Shown here one piece after another: positions 22,916-35,700 of a stretch of 64,000 nt of DNA (its first letter is position 1; every line of letters starts with the position of its first letter). Below the pieces are notes generated by a model, which worked only from the letters and a program-made list of their open reading frames with translations, was not told where the DNA came from and did no database searches. The position numbers were made by a program, and so were the translations under genes. Source of the stretch: Sthenelais limicola (lineage: Eukaryota; Annelida; Polychaeta; Phyllodocida; Sigalionidae); NCBI GenBank assembly GCA_942159475.1, contig OW804099.1:9005954-9069953 (forward strand), given 5' to 3'.

Positions 22916-23501
22916 ATTGTGATAATAATTGAGGGAGTGGAAGCCAGGTTTCATGCATTCTTTGAGATGGCCTCCGCTCATCTGGTCACGTGCCAGTGCA
23001 TCTATGTGAGCAGAGGCCCTGGCCGTGGGGGAATCCCGCCCTTGACAACCATAGCAACCCAGCTTAAAATCTCCAACTTTCCCCCTCAATTTCTTAAAGT
23101 ATAGACAATTGTCGGCAAAACGGAACAAGCAACTGCAATGTATGAACAATACTTGATATATCCATGTAAGATCATAGCATTTTGACCCGTTTATGTATGG
23201 TTTCAAAGGGGTTGAAAACAGGTATTTTAGCGTTAGGGCCTATGAGACTCAGCTGGTGTATTCACCCGAGTTTTTGCTGCCGATCGTAGCGCCACCTGTA
23301 AATACCTGGATTCTCGTCTCAAAGAATAGTACCCAAATAGTCAAAGTCCTCTAACATTATGGCTGCCAACAGGATGAGTATAGAGTGTACTGATGTTTAT
23401 TGTGACAAATGTAACTGATCTTAACTGTTGTTTACAGTTAGAATATTTACATATTTGCAGAACTGGACGTGGAACTGGTGCATTCATAATTAGATGTTAT
23501 C
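22916..23501 (+). promoter_or_regulatory. Conserved 5' flank of ZNF-B
   Basis: Block 22916-23330 matches 32060-32460 upstream of ZNF-C almost base for base. The last 120 bp match the leader of all four genes, including the acceptor-like TTGTTTACAG and the in-frame TAA before the ATG. It probably contains promoter and 5' UTR. Confidence 0.55.
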
Positions 23502-24077
23502 ATGGAGACAAGACAGGCAGCAAATGCTACAAGTGTGACTAGTGTACCTTCTCTACTGACGTCAGAAGGCATGATGCATCACAGTGTGACTCATACAAGG
23601 GAGACGGGACAGGCAGCAAATGCTACAAGTGTGACTAGTGCACCTTCTCTACTGATGTCAGAAGGTATGGTGCATCACAGTGTGACTCATACAGGGGAGA
23701 CAAGACAGGCAGCAAATGCTACAAGTGTGACTAGTGTACCTCCTTTACTGATGTCAGAAGGCATGATGCATCACAGTGTGACTCATACAGGGGAGACAGG
23801 ACAGGCAGCAAATGCTACAAGTGTGACTAGTGTACCTTCTCTACTGACGTCAGAAGGCATGATGCATCACAGTGTGACTCATACAAGGGAGACGGGACAG
23901 GCAGCAAATGCTACAAGTGTGACTAGTGCACCTTCTCTACTGATGTCAGAAGGTATGGTGCATCACAGTGTGACTCATACAGGGGAGACAAGACAGGCAG
24001 CAAATGCTACAAGTGTGACTAGTGTACCTCCTTTACTGATGTCAGAAGGCATGATGCATCACAGTGTGACTCATACA
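23502..24077 (+). repeat. 288-bp higher-order tandem repeat in ZNF-B N-terminus
   Basis: Repeat units 1-3 and 4-6 are the same trio, including private variants (CTGACGTCAG, ACAAGGGAGACGGG, GACAAGACAGG), so three 96-bp units were duplicated together very recently. Confidence 0.85.
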
Positions 24078-27000
24078 GGGGAGACAGGACAGGCAGCAAA
24101 TGCTACAAGTGTGACTTGTGCACCTTCTCTACTGATGTCAGAAGGCATGGTGCATCACAGTGTGACTCATACAGCGGAGACAGGACAGGCAGCAAATGTT
24201 ACAAGTGTGACTAGTGCACCTTCTCTACTGATGTCAGAAGGTATGGTACATCACAGTGTGACTCATACAGGGGAGACAGGACGGGCAGCAAATGCTACAA
24301 GTGTGACTAGTGCACCTTCTCTACTGATGTCAGAAGGCATGATGCATCACAGTGTGACTCATACAGGGGAGACAGGACGGGCAGCAAATGCTACAAGTGT
24401 GACTAGTGCACCTTCTCTACTGATGTCAGAAGGCATGATGCATCACAGTGTGACTCATACAGGGGAGACAGGACGGGCAGCAAATGCTACAAGTGTGACT
24501 AGTGCACCTTCTCTACTGATGTCAGAAGGCATGATGCATCACAGTGTGACTCATACAGGGAAGACAGGACAGGCAGCAAATGCTACAAGTGTGACTAGTG
24601 CACCTTCTCTACTGATGTCAGAAGGCATGATGCATCAGAGTGTGACTCATACAGGGGAGACAGGACAGGCAGCAAATGCTACAAGTGTGACTAGTGTACC
24701 TTTTCTACTGATGTCAGAAGGCATGATGCTTCACAGTATGACTCATACAGGGGAGACAGAACAGGCAGCAAATGCTACAAGTGTGACTAGTGTACCTTCT
24801 CTACTGATGCATCACAATGTGACTCATACAGGGGAGACAGAACAGGCAGGAAATGCTACAAGTGTGACTAGTGCACCTTCTCTACTGATGTCAGAAGGCA
24901 TGGTGCATCACAGTGTGACTCATACAGGGGAGACAGGACAGGCAGCAAATGCTACAAGTGTGACTAGTGCACCTTCTCTACTGATGTCAGAAGGCATGAT
25001 GCATCACAGTGTGACTCATACAGTTAAGAAACTACACAAGTGTAGGAAGTGTGTTAAAGGGTTTAAACAGACACATTGTTTAGAGAAACATTTGCTCACA
25101 CATAGTGCCAATAGGAAATATAAATATACTGAGTGTGACTATAGGGCAGCACGGGCTGGCAGTCTGAAAGTATGCATGAGAAAACATACTGGGAAAAAGT
25201 CTTATGAATGTACTGAGTGTGACTATAGGGCAGCACTGGCTGCAGCCCTGAAGAAACATATGAAAACACATACTGGGGAAAAGCCTCATAAATGTACTGT
25301 GTGTGACTATAGGGCAGCAAATGCTGGAGCCCTGAAGCAACACATGAGAACACATACTGGCGAAAAGCCTCACAAATATACTGAGTGTGACTATAGGGCA
25401 GCAAATACTGGAGCCCTGAAGCAACACATGAGAACACACACTGGGTTAAAGCCTCATAAATGTACTGAGTGTGACTATAAGACAGCAAAGGCGGGACACC
25501 TGAAGTATCACATGAGGACACATACTGGGGAAAAGCCTTATAAATGTACTGAGTGTGACTATAAGACAGCACGGGCTGGAGCCCTGAAGGATCACATGAG
25601 GAAACACACTGGGGAAAAGCCCTATAAATGTACTGAGTGTGACTATAGGACAGCAATTCCTGGGCATCTGAGGGAACACATGAAAACACATACTGGGGAA
25701 AAGCCTCATAAATGTACTGAGTGTGACTATAGGACAGCACATGCTGGAGACCTGCTGAGACATATGAGAACACACACCGGTGAAAAGCCTCATAAATGTA
25801 CTGAGTGTGACTATCAGACAGCACGGGCTGGATCCCTTAGGAGGCATATGAGAACACACACTGGTGAAAAACCTTATACATGTACTGAGTGTGACTTTAG
25901 GGATGCAAATTCTAAGTACCTGAAGAGACACATGAGAACACATACTGGGGAAAAGCCTTATAAATGCACTGATTGTGACTATAGGACAGCACTGATGTCA
26001 GAAGGCATGATGCATCACATTGTTACTCATACAGGGGAGACAGGACAGGCAGCAAATACTACAAGTGTGACTAGTGCACCTTCTCTACTGATGTCAGAAG
26101 GCATGTTGTATCACAGTGTGACTCATACAGGGGAGACAGGACAGGCAGCAAATGCTACAAGTGTGACTAGTGTACCTTTTCTACTGATGTCAGAAGGCAT
26201 GATGCATCACAGTGTGACTCATACAGGGGAGACAGAACAGGCAGCAAATGCTACAAGTGTGACTAGTGCACCTTCTCTACTGATGTCAGAAGGCATGATG
26301 CATCAGAGTGTGACTCATACAGGGGAGACAGGACAGGCAGCAAATGCTACAAGTGTGACTAGTGTACCTTTTCTACTGATGTCAGAAGGCATGATGCATC
26401 ACAGTGTGACTCATACAGGGGAGACAGAACAGGCAGCAAATGCTACAAGTGTGACTAGTGCATCTTCTCTACTGATGTCAGAAGGCATGTTGTATCACAG
26501 TGTGACTCATACAGGGGAGACAGGACAGGCAGCAAATGCTACAAGTGTGACTAGTGTACCTTCTCTACTGATGTCAGAAGGTATGGTGCATCACAGTGTG
26601 ACTCATACAGGGGAGACAGAACAGGCAGCAAATGCTACAAGTGTGACTTGTGCACCTTCTCTACTGATGTCAGAAGGCATGATGCATCACTATGTGACTC
26701 ATACAGGGGAGACAGAACAGGCAGGAAATGCTACAAGTGTGACTTGTGCACCTTCTCTACTGATGTCAGAAGGCATGATGCATCACAGTGTGACTCATAC
26801 AGGGGCGACAGAACAGGCAGCAAATGCTACAAGTGTGACTAGTGTACCTTTTCTACTGATGTCAGAAGGCATGATGCATCACAGTGTGACTCATACAGGG
26901 GAGACAGGACAGGCAGCGAATGCTACAAGTGTGACTAGTGTACCTTCTCTACTGATGTTAGAAGGCATGATGCATCACTATGTGACTCATACAGGGGAGA

Positions 27001-29273
27001 CAGGACAGGCAGCAAATGCTACAGGTGTGACTAGTGTACCTTCTCTACTGATGTCAGAAGGCATGGTGCATCACAGTGTGACTCATACAGGGGAGACAGG
27101 ACAGGCAGCAAATGCTACAAGTGTGACTAGTGCACCTTCTCTACTGATGTCAGAAGGCATGATGCATCACAGTGTGACTCATACAGTTAAGAAACTACAC
27201 AAGTGTAGGAAGTGTGTTAAAGGGTTTAAACAGACACATTGTTTAGAGAAACATTTGCTCACACATAGTGCCAATAGGAAATATAAATATACTGAGTGTG
27301 ACTATAGGGCAGCACGGGCTGGCAGTCTGAAAGTATGCATGAGAAAACATACTGGGAAAAAGTCTTATGAATGTACTGTGTGTGACTATAGGGCAGCAAA
27401 TACTGGAGCCCTGAAGCAACACATGAGAACACACACTGGTGAAAAGCCCTATAAATGTACTGAGTGTGACTATAGGGCAGCAAATGCTGCACACCTGAAG
27501 TATCACATGAGAACACATACTGGGGAAAAGCCTTATAAATGTACTGAGTGTGACTATAAGACAGCACGGGCTGGAGCCCTGAAGGATCACATGAGAACAC
27601 ATACTGGGGAAAAGCCTTATAAATGTACTGAGTGTGACTATAGGACAGCACATGCTGGAGACCTGCTGAGACATATGAGAACACACACTGGGGAAAAACC
27701 TTATACATGTACTGAGTGTGACTATCAGACAGCACGGGCTGGATCCCTTAGGAGGCATATGAGAACACACACTGGTGAAAAACCTTATACATGTACTGAG
27801 TGTGACTATCAGACAGCACGGGCTGGATCCCTTAGGAGGCATATGAGAACACACACTGGTGAAAAACCTTATACATGTACTGAGTGTGACTTTAGGGCTG
27901 CAAATTCTAAGTACCTGAAGAGACACATGAGAACACATACTGGGGAAAAGCCTTATAAATGCACTGATTGTGACTATAGGACAGCACAGGCTGGAGACCT
28001 GAGGGATCACATGAGAAAACATACTGGAGAAAAGCCTTATAAATGTACTGAGTGTGACTTGAGGACAGCACATGCTAAGGTACTGAGGCGGCACATGACA
28101 AGGCATACTGGGGAAAAACCTTTTAAATGTACTGAGTGTGACTATAGGGCAACAGAGGCTGGACGCCTGAGGAAACACATGGGCGTATATACTGGGGAAA
28201 AGCTATATTTATGTGATGTGTGTGGCTATAGGTCAGCACAGGATGGAGCCCTGAGGAAACACATGTCAACACACACTGGAGAAAAACCTCATCAATGTAC
28301 TGACTGTGACTATAGGGCAGCACAGGCTGGAGACCTGAGACTACATATGAGGACACATACTGGGGAAAAGCCTTATAAATGTACTGAGTGTGACTATAGG
28401 GCAGCATGGGCTGGAGCCCTGAAAATACACATGAGAACACACACCGGTGAAAAGCCATATACATGTACTGAGTGTGACTATAGCGCAGCACATGTTGGAA
28501 CCCTGAACAGACACATGAGTACACATACTGGGGTAAAGCCTTATGAATGTACTGAGTGTGACTATAGGGCAGCACAGGTTCAATACCTGAAGATACACAT
28601 GGCAACACATACTGGGGAAAAGCCCTATAAATGTACTGTGTGTGACTATAGGGCAGGTACTGCTGCACACCTGAGGGATCACATGAGAACACATACTGGC
28701 GAAAAGCCTTATAAATGTACTGAGTGTGACTATAAGACAGCATATGCTGGACACCTGAAGAAACACATGAGAACACACACTGGGTTAAAGCCTCATAAAT
28801 GTACTGAGTGTGACTATAAGACAGCAAAGGCGGGACACCTGAAGTATCACATGAGGACACATACTGGGGAAAAGCCTTATAAATGTACTGAGTGTGACTA
28901 TAAGACAGCACGGGCTGGAGCCCTGAAGGATCACATGAGGAAACACACTGGGGAAAAGCCCTATAAATGTACTGAGTGTGACTATAGGGCAGCAATTCCT
29001 GGGCATCTGAGGGAACACATGAAAACACATACTGGGGAAAAGCCTCATAAATGTACTGAGTGTGACTATAGGACAGCACATGCTGGAGACCTGCTGAGAC
29101 ATATGAGAACACACACCGGTGAAAAGCCTCATAAATGTACTGAGTGTGACTATCAGACAGCACGGGCTGGATCCCTTAGGAGGCATATGAGAACACACAC
29201 TGGTGAAAACCCTTATACATGTACTGTGTGTGACTATAGGGCAACAGAGGCTGGACGCCTGAGCAACACATGA
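23502..29273 (+). CDS. ZNF-B: two-block C2H2 zinc-finger protein, about 35 fingers
   Basis: Open frame of 1923 residues made of two complete 'repeat domain plus fingers' modules in series. Residues 1-506: 16 N-terminal repeat units. Residues 507-829: 11 fingers plus half of a 12th. At residue 829 (nt about 25990) the 12th finger switches in mid-module to the N-terminal repeat ([13 protein letters not shown]). Residues 829-1226: 12 more repeat units. Residues 1227-1923: 24 fingers plus a partial one. In both modules finger 2 has lost its first Cys and first His. Fingers 7 and 8 of block two are identical, and its fingers 20-24 copy fingers 6-10 of block one. A 1-nt deletion near 29262 relative to paralogs ends the frame in mid-finger. 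It is likely an unequal-crossover fusion; whether it is expressed is unknown. Confidence 0.75.
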   Translation: METRQAANATSVTSVPSLLTSEGMMHHSVTHTRETGQAANATSVTSAPSLLMSEGMVHHSVTHTGETRQAANATSVTSVPPLLMSEGMMHHSVTHTGETGQAANATSVTSVPSLLTSEGMMHHSVTHTRETGQAANATSVTSAPSLLMSEGMVHHSVTHTGETRQAANATSVTSVPPLLMSEGMMHHSVTHTGETGQAANATSVTCAPSLLMSEGMVHHSVTHTAETGQAANVTSVTSAPSLLMSEGMVHHSVTHTGETGRAANATSVTSAPSLLMSEGMMHHSVTHTGETGRAANATSVTSAPSLLMSEGMMHHSVTHTGETGRAANATSVTSAPSLLMSEGMMHHSVTHTGKTGQAANATSVTSAPSLLMSEGMMHQSVTHTGETGQAANATSVTSVPFLLMSEGMMLHSMTHTGETEQAANATSVTSVPSLLMHHNVTHTGETEQAGNATSVTSAPSLLMSEGMVHHSVTHTGETGQAANATSVTSAPSLLMSEGMMHHSVTHTVKKLHKCRKCVKGFKQTHCLEKHLLTHSANRKYKYTECDYRAARAGSLKVCMRKHTGKKSYECTECDYRAALAAALKKHMKTHTGEKPHKCTVCDYRAANAGALKQHMRTHTGEKPHKYTECDYRAANTGALKQHMRTHTGLKPHKCTECDYKTAKAGHLKYHMRTHTGEKPYKCTECDYKTARAGALKDHMRKHTGEKPYKCTECDYRTAIPGHLREHMKTHTGEKPHKCTECDYRTAHAGDLLRHMRTHTGEKPHKCTECDYQTARAGSLRRHMRTHTGEKPYTCTECDFRDANSKYLKRHMRTHTGEKPYKCTDCDYRTALMSEGMMHHIVTHTGETGQAANTTSVTSAPSLLMSEGMLYHSVTHTGETGQAANATSVTSVPFLLMSEGMMHHSVTHTGETEQAANATSVTSAPSLLMSEGMMHQSVTHTGETGQAANATSVTSVPFLLMSEGMMHHSVTHTGETEQAANATSVTSASSLLMSEGMLYHSVTHTGETGQAANATSVTSVPSLLMSEGMVHHSVTHTGETEQAANATSVTCAPSLLMSEGMMHHYVTHTGETEQAGNATSVTCAPSLLMSEGMMHHSVTHTGATEQAANATSVTSVPFLLMSEGMMHHSVTHTGETGQAANATSVTSVPSLLMLEGMMHHYVTHTGETGQAANATGVTSVPSLLMSEGMVHHSVTHTGETGQAANATSVTSAPSLLMSEGMMHHSVTHTVKKLHKCRKCVKGFKQTHCLEKHLLTHSANRKYKYTECDYRAARAGSLKVCMRKHTGKKSYECTVCDYRAANTGALKQHMRTHTGEKPYKCTECDYRAANAAHLKYHMRTHTGEKPYKCTECDYKTARAGALKDHMRTHTGEKPYKCTECDYRTAHAGDLLRHMRTHTGEKPYTCTECDYQTARAGSLRRHMRTHTGEKPYTCTECDYQTARAGSLRRHMRTHTGEKPYTCTECDFRAANSKYLKRHMRTHTGEKPYKCTDCDYRTAQAGDLRDHMRKHTGEKPYKCTECDLRTAHAKVLRRHMTRHTGEKPFKCTECDYRATEAGRLRKHMGVYTGEKLYLCDVCGYRSAQDGALRKHMSTHTGEKPHQCTDCDYRAAQAGDLRLHMRTHTGEKPYKCTECDYRAAWAGALKIHMRTHTGEKPYTCTECDYSAAHVGTLNRHMSTHTGVKPYECTECDYRAAQVQYLKIHMATHTGEKPYKCTVCDYRAGTAAHLRDHMRTHTGEKPYKCTECDYKTAYAGHLKKHMRTHTGLKPHKCTECDYKTAKAGHLKYHMRTHTGEKPYKCTECDYKTARAGALKDHMRKHTGEKPYKCTECDYRAAIPGHLREHMKTHTGEKPHKCTECDYRTAHAGDLLRHMRTHTGEKPHKCTECDYQTARAGSLRRHMRTHTGENPYTCTVCDYRATEAGRLSNT

Positions 29274-29485
29274 GAACACATACTGGGGAGAAGCCTTATG
29301 TATGTACTGAGTGTGACTATAGGGTAGCACAGTATGGAGGCCTGAAGGACCACATGAGGACACACACCGGTGAAAAGCCTTATGCATGTACTGAGTGTTA
29401 CTATAGGGCAGCAACAAATGAGCCGTTGAGGAGACACATAATTACATATACTTACACACCACATGAGGAGTCACTCTTACCTTAA
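29270..29485 (+). pseudogene. Frameshifted C-terminal end of ZNF-B
   Basis: Two further fingers ([15 protein letters not shown]... and [15 protein letters not shown]...) and the tail ending PHEESLLP continue in the next frame right after the ZNF-B stop. The paralogs and the 12.3-kb tail carry the same ending. The break is the missing nucleotide near 29262 (CTGAGCAACAC against the usual CTGAGGCAACAC). Confidence 0.75.
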
Positions 29486-29718
29486 TATAAGCCGGGCCTT
29501 GTTTATAAGCAACAGTCACTCAGTCACTCACTCACTCCATTTATAAGCTGTTATATTCAAGCCATAAATATAACTAATAAGTATCAGTATAACTATATAT
29601 CTATCAGTGTAGCCCCAAATCCATGTAATATATCTATGTACACATATAACAGGAATCACTAATTACTATATATATTGTAGTAGAGGGGATCGGGGAGCGG
29701 TGGACGAATGATGTATTG
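29486..29718. repeat. 3' flank of ZNF-B, duplicated at 12591-12845
   Basis: Same sequence as downstream of the displaced ZNF tail at 12.3 kb. It ends abruptly at GTATTGGGACAAAATC, where the LINE fragment begins. Confidence 0.8.
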
Positions 29719-30715
29719 GGACAAAATCAAAAGTATCAGTGAGTTCAAAGCTGAGAACAATTTAAAAATCACCTTAGTAGAAAGATTTCTTATGAGAGAC
29801 TCTATTCCCAGAAATTGGTGGGTCAAGATAAGAAATGATATCGTCCCAGATTTCAGACAAGAGTTAGTGTGTAGATTTAGTGGTAAAGCAGTGAATATTC
29901 TCACTACAACCACAAGCCAATTATACAACGCAATCACAATATTGTTTAGCCAAGATAGAAACATCAAATGGGTATCAATGTTTCACAACAAGGGCATCCA
30001 CATCACTCAGGTAGACGCCAAGTCATGCACGTGTACGAAGAATGTACGGTTGTGTCTTTTTGCAGTCGTTTCAATTCTTAGTTGTAAATAGGCTAATAGT
30101 GTGTAATAAGTATTTGAAAGATATCAATGTCAAGTTGTTTCCGGATTGCAATTATTGCAATGAATGTGATGACATTTTCCATTTTTTTATCGACTGCAAA
30201 AAGGTTAATGATTTTTGGCAAACTCTAGTAAAATGGGCTGGTAATAATGATGCGTTCGACCTTGTCAATGACCTTAACGCTGCTCACATTCTACTGGGAG
30301 TGCCTTGTCAGGAACCCAGAAGCAAGAGGCTCAACTTCATTCTCATTAAGGCTAAGTTCTTTATTTACAATTAAAGTTTTGTTCTACAGTAACGAAATCT
30401 GCTTTTTTGAGTTTCTTTGAGAGATTAAGTCAGCCCTGAGGGCTCTTAAGGATAACGCTATATACAGTCAGTCCCACGTTAATGACTTCAAGTTGTGGAA
30501 GAATTTTTATTCAAATTTGTTCTCTCTCTCTCTGTTGTATACGCTCGTCACGGTGACCTGGTACATGGTGAAAGACCCTGTTTTTTCATGTGAAACTAAA
30601 ATAGCCGAGTCCCTTTTTGTCATTTCTTTTCAGAGCGTTGTATACTTGTTCTGTAAAACGCTCTTAGCTTGAAATCATGTCTGATTACTGAATAAAGACC
30701 CGGTGTTGGGAAAAA
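29719..30715 (+). pseudogene. L1/Tx1-like LINE C-terminal fragment, second copy
   Basis: Starts inside the LINE relative to the first copy (corresponding to 14264) and has no foldback insertion, so the zinc-knuckle region (CNYCNECDDIFHFFIDC) runs straight into the 3' end. Frameshifts and stops remain. It ends with AATAAAGACCCGGTGTTGGG and an A-rich tail at about 30700-30715. Confidence 0.8.
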
Positions 30716-31064
30716 CAATATTAATCAACAGAGTTATCAACAATATATATGATAGTTACTCACTAAGTACCATATGTCCATCTTATTATCAACAACTATG
30801 TATAATCACTTTTATACACATCAGTTTGGTATGCACTCTATTTTTATGTGTTCATGTACTCAACCCAAGGAAAGGAGATATAGATCTATGGACATGTATG
30901 CCAGCTACAGAAATATTTCATACTTTCTGATCCAATTGGCAACCAGTATAGTTGAACCAGTGTGCGACATAACTCCTCCATCCTCTCTCCCTCTTCTCTT
31001 TCTCAGCAAAAACCCATCTTTGATTCACTTTCCCTTCCTGTGATCTTGAATTTGAATGTTCTCT

Positions 31065-31570
31065 CAGCCCTCCTCCCTCTCCTTTGCTGCCCTCTTCCCT
31101 CTCCTTTGCTGCCCTCCTCCCTCTCCTTTGCTGCCCTCCTCCCTCTCCTTTGCTGCCCTCCTCCCTCTCCTTTGCTGCCCTCTTCCCTCTCCTTTGCTGC
31201 CCTCCTCCCTCTCCTTTGCTGCCCTCCTCCCTCTCCTTTGCTGCCCTCCTCCCTCTCCTTTGCTGCCCTCCTCCCTCTCCTTTGCAGCCCTCCTCCCTCT
31301 CCTTTGCAGCCCTCCTCCCTCTTCTTTGCTGCCCTCCTCCCTCTCCTTTGCTGCCCTCCTCCCTCTCCTTTGCTGCCCTCCTCCCTCTCCTTTGCTGCCC
31401 TCCTCCCTCTCCTTTGCTGCCCTCCTCCCTCTCCTTTGCTGCCCTCTTCCCTCTCCTTTGCTGCCCTCTTCCCTCTCCTTTGCTGCCCTCCTCCCTCTCC
31501 TTTGCTGCCCTCCTCCCTCTCCTTTGCAGCCCTCCTCCCTCTCCTTTGCTGCCCTCCTCCCAATCCCTCG
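31065..31570. repeat. 22-bp polypyrimidine minisatellite, about 23 units
   Basis: Unit CTCCTTTGCTGCCCTCCTCCCT. One strand is almost pure pyrimidine apart from the TGCTG step. The unit length is not a multiple of three, so reading frames are open in several frames without meaning. The paralogous site (about 18175-18190) has about one unit. Confidence 0.9.
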
Positions 31571-31639
31571 CCACCCTCCCTGAAATTCCCTGTCCTCCTC
31601 CATCCCCTGCTCCTCCCTCCCAAAAATATAATAGTTGTG

Positions 31640-31930
31640 TTTCTTTATTCAGCTTAGGCATATGCCAAGAGTCATATAAACATGGCTAGGGTAAACCCTA
31701 TCTCCTGCCAGGCCCTGAGACGGTTTTTTGTCTTTAGTCTGTAAAGTCATGTCATCAACAGAACAACTTAATTAACGAAATGGATAAGAAGTATGGATTG
31801 ATGAAATGAGATGGTAATGAAATTTAAGAAAAACATGAAAAAGATGGAAATGATATCAAATATCATCATATCAAGTACATCGAATATCATCATATCGAGT
31901 ACATCGATAATTTGAAATCTTTCATATTTC
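31640..31930. repeat. Duplicated block matching 18340-18605
   Basis: Same sequence as in the first duplication unit, followed here directly by the 53-bp repeat. Confidence 0.75.
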
Positions 31931-32060
31931 AGCTTGGCTGAGCCTGCAGGACTCACCAACTGTCAGTGCTTTCATTACATGACAGCTTGGCTGATTCTGC
32001 AGGACTCACCAACTGTCAGTGCTTTCTGTCAGTGCTTTCTGTCAGTGCTTTCTGTCAGTG
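31931..32060. repeat. 53-bp repeat remnant plus 13-bp repeats
   Basis: Two units of the 53-bp family, then four copies of TCTGTCAGTGCTT. Confidence 0.8.
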
Positions 32061-32716
32061 CTTTCACGTTATTTTGATAACAATTGAGGGAGTGGAAGCC
32101 AGGTTTCATGCATTCTTTGAGATGGCCTCCGCTCATCTGGTCACGTGACAGTGCATCTATGCGGGCAGAGGCCCTGGCCGTGGGGGAATCCCGCCCTTGA
32201 CAACCATAGCAACCCAGCTTAAAATCTCCAACTTTCCCCCTCAATTTCTTAAAGTATAGACAATTGTCGGCAAAACGGAACAAGCGACTGCAATGTATGA
32301 ACAATACTTGATATATCCATGTAAGATCATAGCATTTTGACCCGTTTATGTATGGTTTCAAAGGGGTTGAAAACAGGTATTTTAGCGTTAGGGCGTATGC
32401 GAGTCAGCTGTTGTATTCACCAAAGTTTTTCCCGCCGATCCTAGCGCCACCTGTAAATACCCAGATTCTGATAGTTTTGTAGTAAAATCCCACATATCAT
32501 GGAGAGCAACAGTGTTTAGATTGGTCAACTACACTCTATACATGACCTGTAGACATCATAGTCCTCTAACGTTATGACTGCCACCAGGACGAGTATAGAG
32601 TGTACTGATGTTTATTGTGACAAATGTAACTGATCTTAACTGTTGTTTACAGTTAGAATATTTACATATTTGCAGAACTGGACGTGGAACTGGTGCATTC
32701 ATAATTAGATGTTATC
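32061..32716 (+). promoter_or_regulatory. Conserved 5' flank of ZNF-C
   Basis: Combines the block shared with ZNF-B (to about 32460), the block shared with ZNF-A (32465-32600: TGATAGTTTTGTA, CATGGAGAGCAACAGTGTTT) and the common leader before the ATG. It thus has the fullest version of the family's upstream region. Confidence 0.55.
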
Positions 32717-35700
32717 ATGGAGACAGAACAGGCAGCAAATGCTACAAGTGTGACACATACAGGGGAGACAGGACAGGCAGCAAATGCTACAAGTGTGACT
32801 AGTGCACCTTCTCTACTGATGTCAGAAGGTATGATGCATCACAGTATGACTCATACAGGGGAGACAGGACAGGCAGCAAATGCTACAAGTGTGACTAGTG
32901 CACCTTCTCTACTGATGTCAGAAGGCATGATGCATCACAGTGTAACTCATACAGGGGAGACAGGACAGGCAGGAAATGCTACAAGTGTGACTAGTGCACC
33001 TTCTCTACTGATGTCAGAAAGCATGATGCATCACAGTGTGACTCATACAGGGGAGACAGGACAGGCAGCAAATGCTACAAGTGTGACTAGTGTACCTTCT
33101 CTACTGATGTCAGAAGGCATGATGCATCACAGTGTAACTCATACAAGTGAGACAGGACAGGCAGCAAATGCTACAAGTGTGACTAGTGTACCTTCTCTAC
33201 TGATGTCAGAAGGTATGGTGCATCACAGTGTAACTCATACAAGTGAGACAGGACAGGCAGGAAATGCTACAAGTGTGACTAGTATACCTTCTCTACTGAT
33301 GTCGGAAGGCATGATGCATCACAGTGTGACTCATACAGGGGAGAAACTACTGAGGGAAACTATACTGATGTCAGAAGGCATGGTGCATCACAGTGTGACT
33401 CATATAGGGGAGACACGACAGGCAGCAAATGCTACAAGTGTGACTAGTGTACCTTCTCTACTGATGTCAGAAGGCATGGTGCATCACAGTGTAACTCATA
33501 CAAGTGAGACAGGACAGGCAGCAAATGCTACAAGTGTGACTAGTGTACCTTCTCTACTGATGTCAGAAGGTATGGTGCATCACAGTGTAACTCATACAAG
33601 TGAGACAGGACAGGCAGGAAATGCTACAAGTGTGACTAGTGTACCTTCTCTACTGATGTCGGAAGGCATGATGCATCACAGTGTGACTCATACAGGGGAG
33701 AAACTACTGAGGGAAACTATACTGATGTCAGAAGGCATGGTGCATCACAGTGTGACTCATACAGTTAAGAAACTACACAAGTGTAGGAAGTGTGTTAAAG
33801 GGTTTAAACAGACACATTGTTTAGAGAAACATTTGCTCACACATAGTGCCAATAGGAAATATAAATATACTGAGTGCGACTATAGGGCAGCACGGGCTGG
33901 CAGTCTGAAAGTACGCATGAGAAAACATACTGGGAAAAAGTCTTATGAATGTACTGTGTGTGACTATAGGGCAGCACTGGCAGGAGCCCTGAAGAAACAT
34001 ATGAAAACACATACTGGGGAAAAGCCTCATGAATGTACTGTGTGTGACTATAGGGCAGCACAGGCTGGAAAACTGAAGCTACACATGCGGAAACACACTG
34101 GAGAAAAGCCATATGGGTGTACTGAGTGTGACTTTAGGGCTGCAAATTCTAAGTACCTGAAGAGACACATGAGAACACATACTGGGGAAAAGCCTTATAA
34201 ATGCACTGATTGTGATTATAGGACAGCACAGACTGGAGACCTGAGGGAACACATGAGAAAACATACTGGAGAAAAGCCTCATCAATGTACTGAGTGTGAC
34301 TTCAGGACAGCACGGTTGGGAACCCTGAAGAAGCACATGAGAAGACATACTGGGGAAAAGCCCTATAAGTGTACTGTGTGTGACTTTAGGACAGCACATG
34401 CTAAGGTACTGAGGCGGCACATGACAAGGCATACTGGGGAAAAACCTTTTAAATGTACTGAGTGTGACTATAGGGCAACAGAGGTTGGACGCCTGAGGAA
34501 ACACATGGGGGTACATACTGGGGAAAAGCTATATTTATGTGATGTGTGTGGCTATAGGGCAGCACAGGATGGAGCCCTGAGGAAACACATGTCAACACAC
34601 ACTGGGGTAAAACTTCATCAATGTACTGAGTGTGACTATAGGGCAGCACAGGCTGGAGACCTGAGACTACATATGAGGACACATACTGGGGAAAAGCCTT
34701 ATAAATGTACTGAGTGTGACTATAGGGCAGCATGTGCTGGAGCCCTGAAAATACACATGAGAACACACACCGGTGAAAAGCCATATACATGTACTGAGTG
34801 TGACTATAGCGCAGCACATGTTGGAACCCTGAACAGACACATGAGTACACATACTGGGGTAAAGCCTTATGAATGTACTGAGTGTGACTATAGGGCAGCA
34901 CGGGCTGGAAACCTGAAGATACACATGGCAACACATACTGGGGAAAAGCCCTATAAATGTACTGAGTGTGACTATAGGGCAGGTACTGCTGCACACCTGA
35001 GGGATCACATGAGAACACATACTGGTGAAAAGCCGTATAAATGTACTGAGTGTGACTATAAGACAGCATATGCTGGACACCTGAAGAAACACATGAGAAC
35101 ACATACTGGGGAAAAGCCTCATAAATGTACTGAGTGTGACTATAGGGCAGTACAGGCTGGATCCCTGAAGCAACACATGAGAACACATACTGAGGAGAAG
35201 CCTCATAAATATACTGAGTGTGACTATAGGGCAGCAAATACTGGAGCCCTGAAGCAACACATGAGAACACACACTGGGATAAAGCCTCATAAATGTACCG
35301 AGTGTGACTATAAGACAGCAAAGGCTGGACACCTGAAGGATCACATGAGGACACATACTGGGGAAAAGCCTTATAAATGTACTGAGTGTGACTATAGGGC
35401 AGCACGGGCTGGATCCCTGAAGGATCACATGAGAACACACACTGGTGAAAAGCCCTATAAATGTACAGAGTGTGACTATAGGACAGCACATGCTGGAGCC
35501 TTGAGGACTCACATTAGGGCACATACTGTTCCAATTCCTGGGCATCTGAGGGAACACATGAAAACACATACTGGTGAAAAGCCTCATAAATGTACTGAGT
35601 GTGACTTTAGGGCATCTCATGCTGGAGATCTGCAGATACACATGAGAACACATACTGGTGAAAAGCCTTATAAATGTACTGAGTGTGACTATCAGGCAGC

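Noticed and set aside
26648..26842. Alternative frame of the ZNF-B N-terminal repeat encoding [11 protein letters not shown] units with CYKCD
   Set aside because: Not a gene: it is open only where CTTG replaces CTAG. It was kept only as evidence that the repeat derives from a finger.
30918..31689. Open frames of 175-247 codons on both strands
   Set aside because: Products of the 22-bp polypyrimidine minisatellite.
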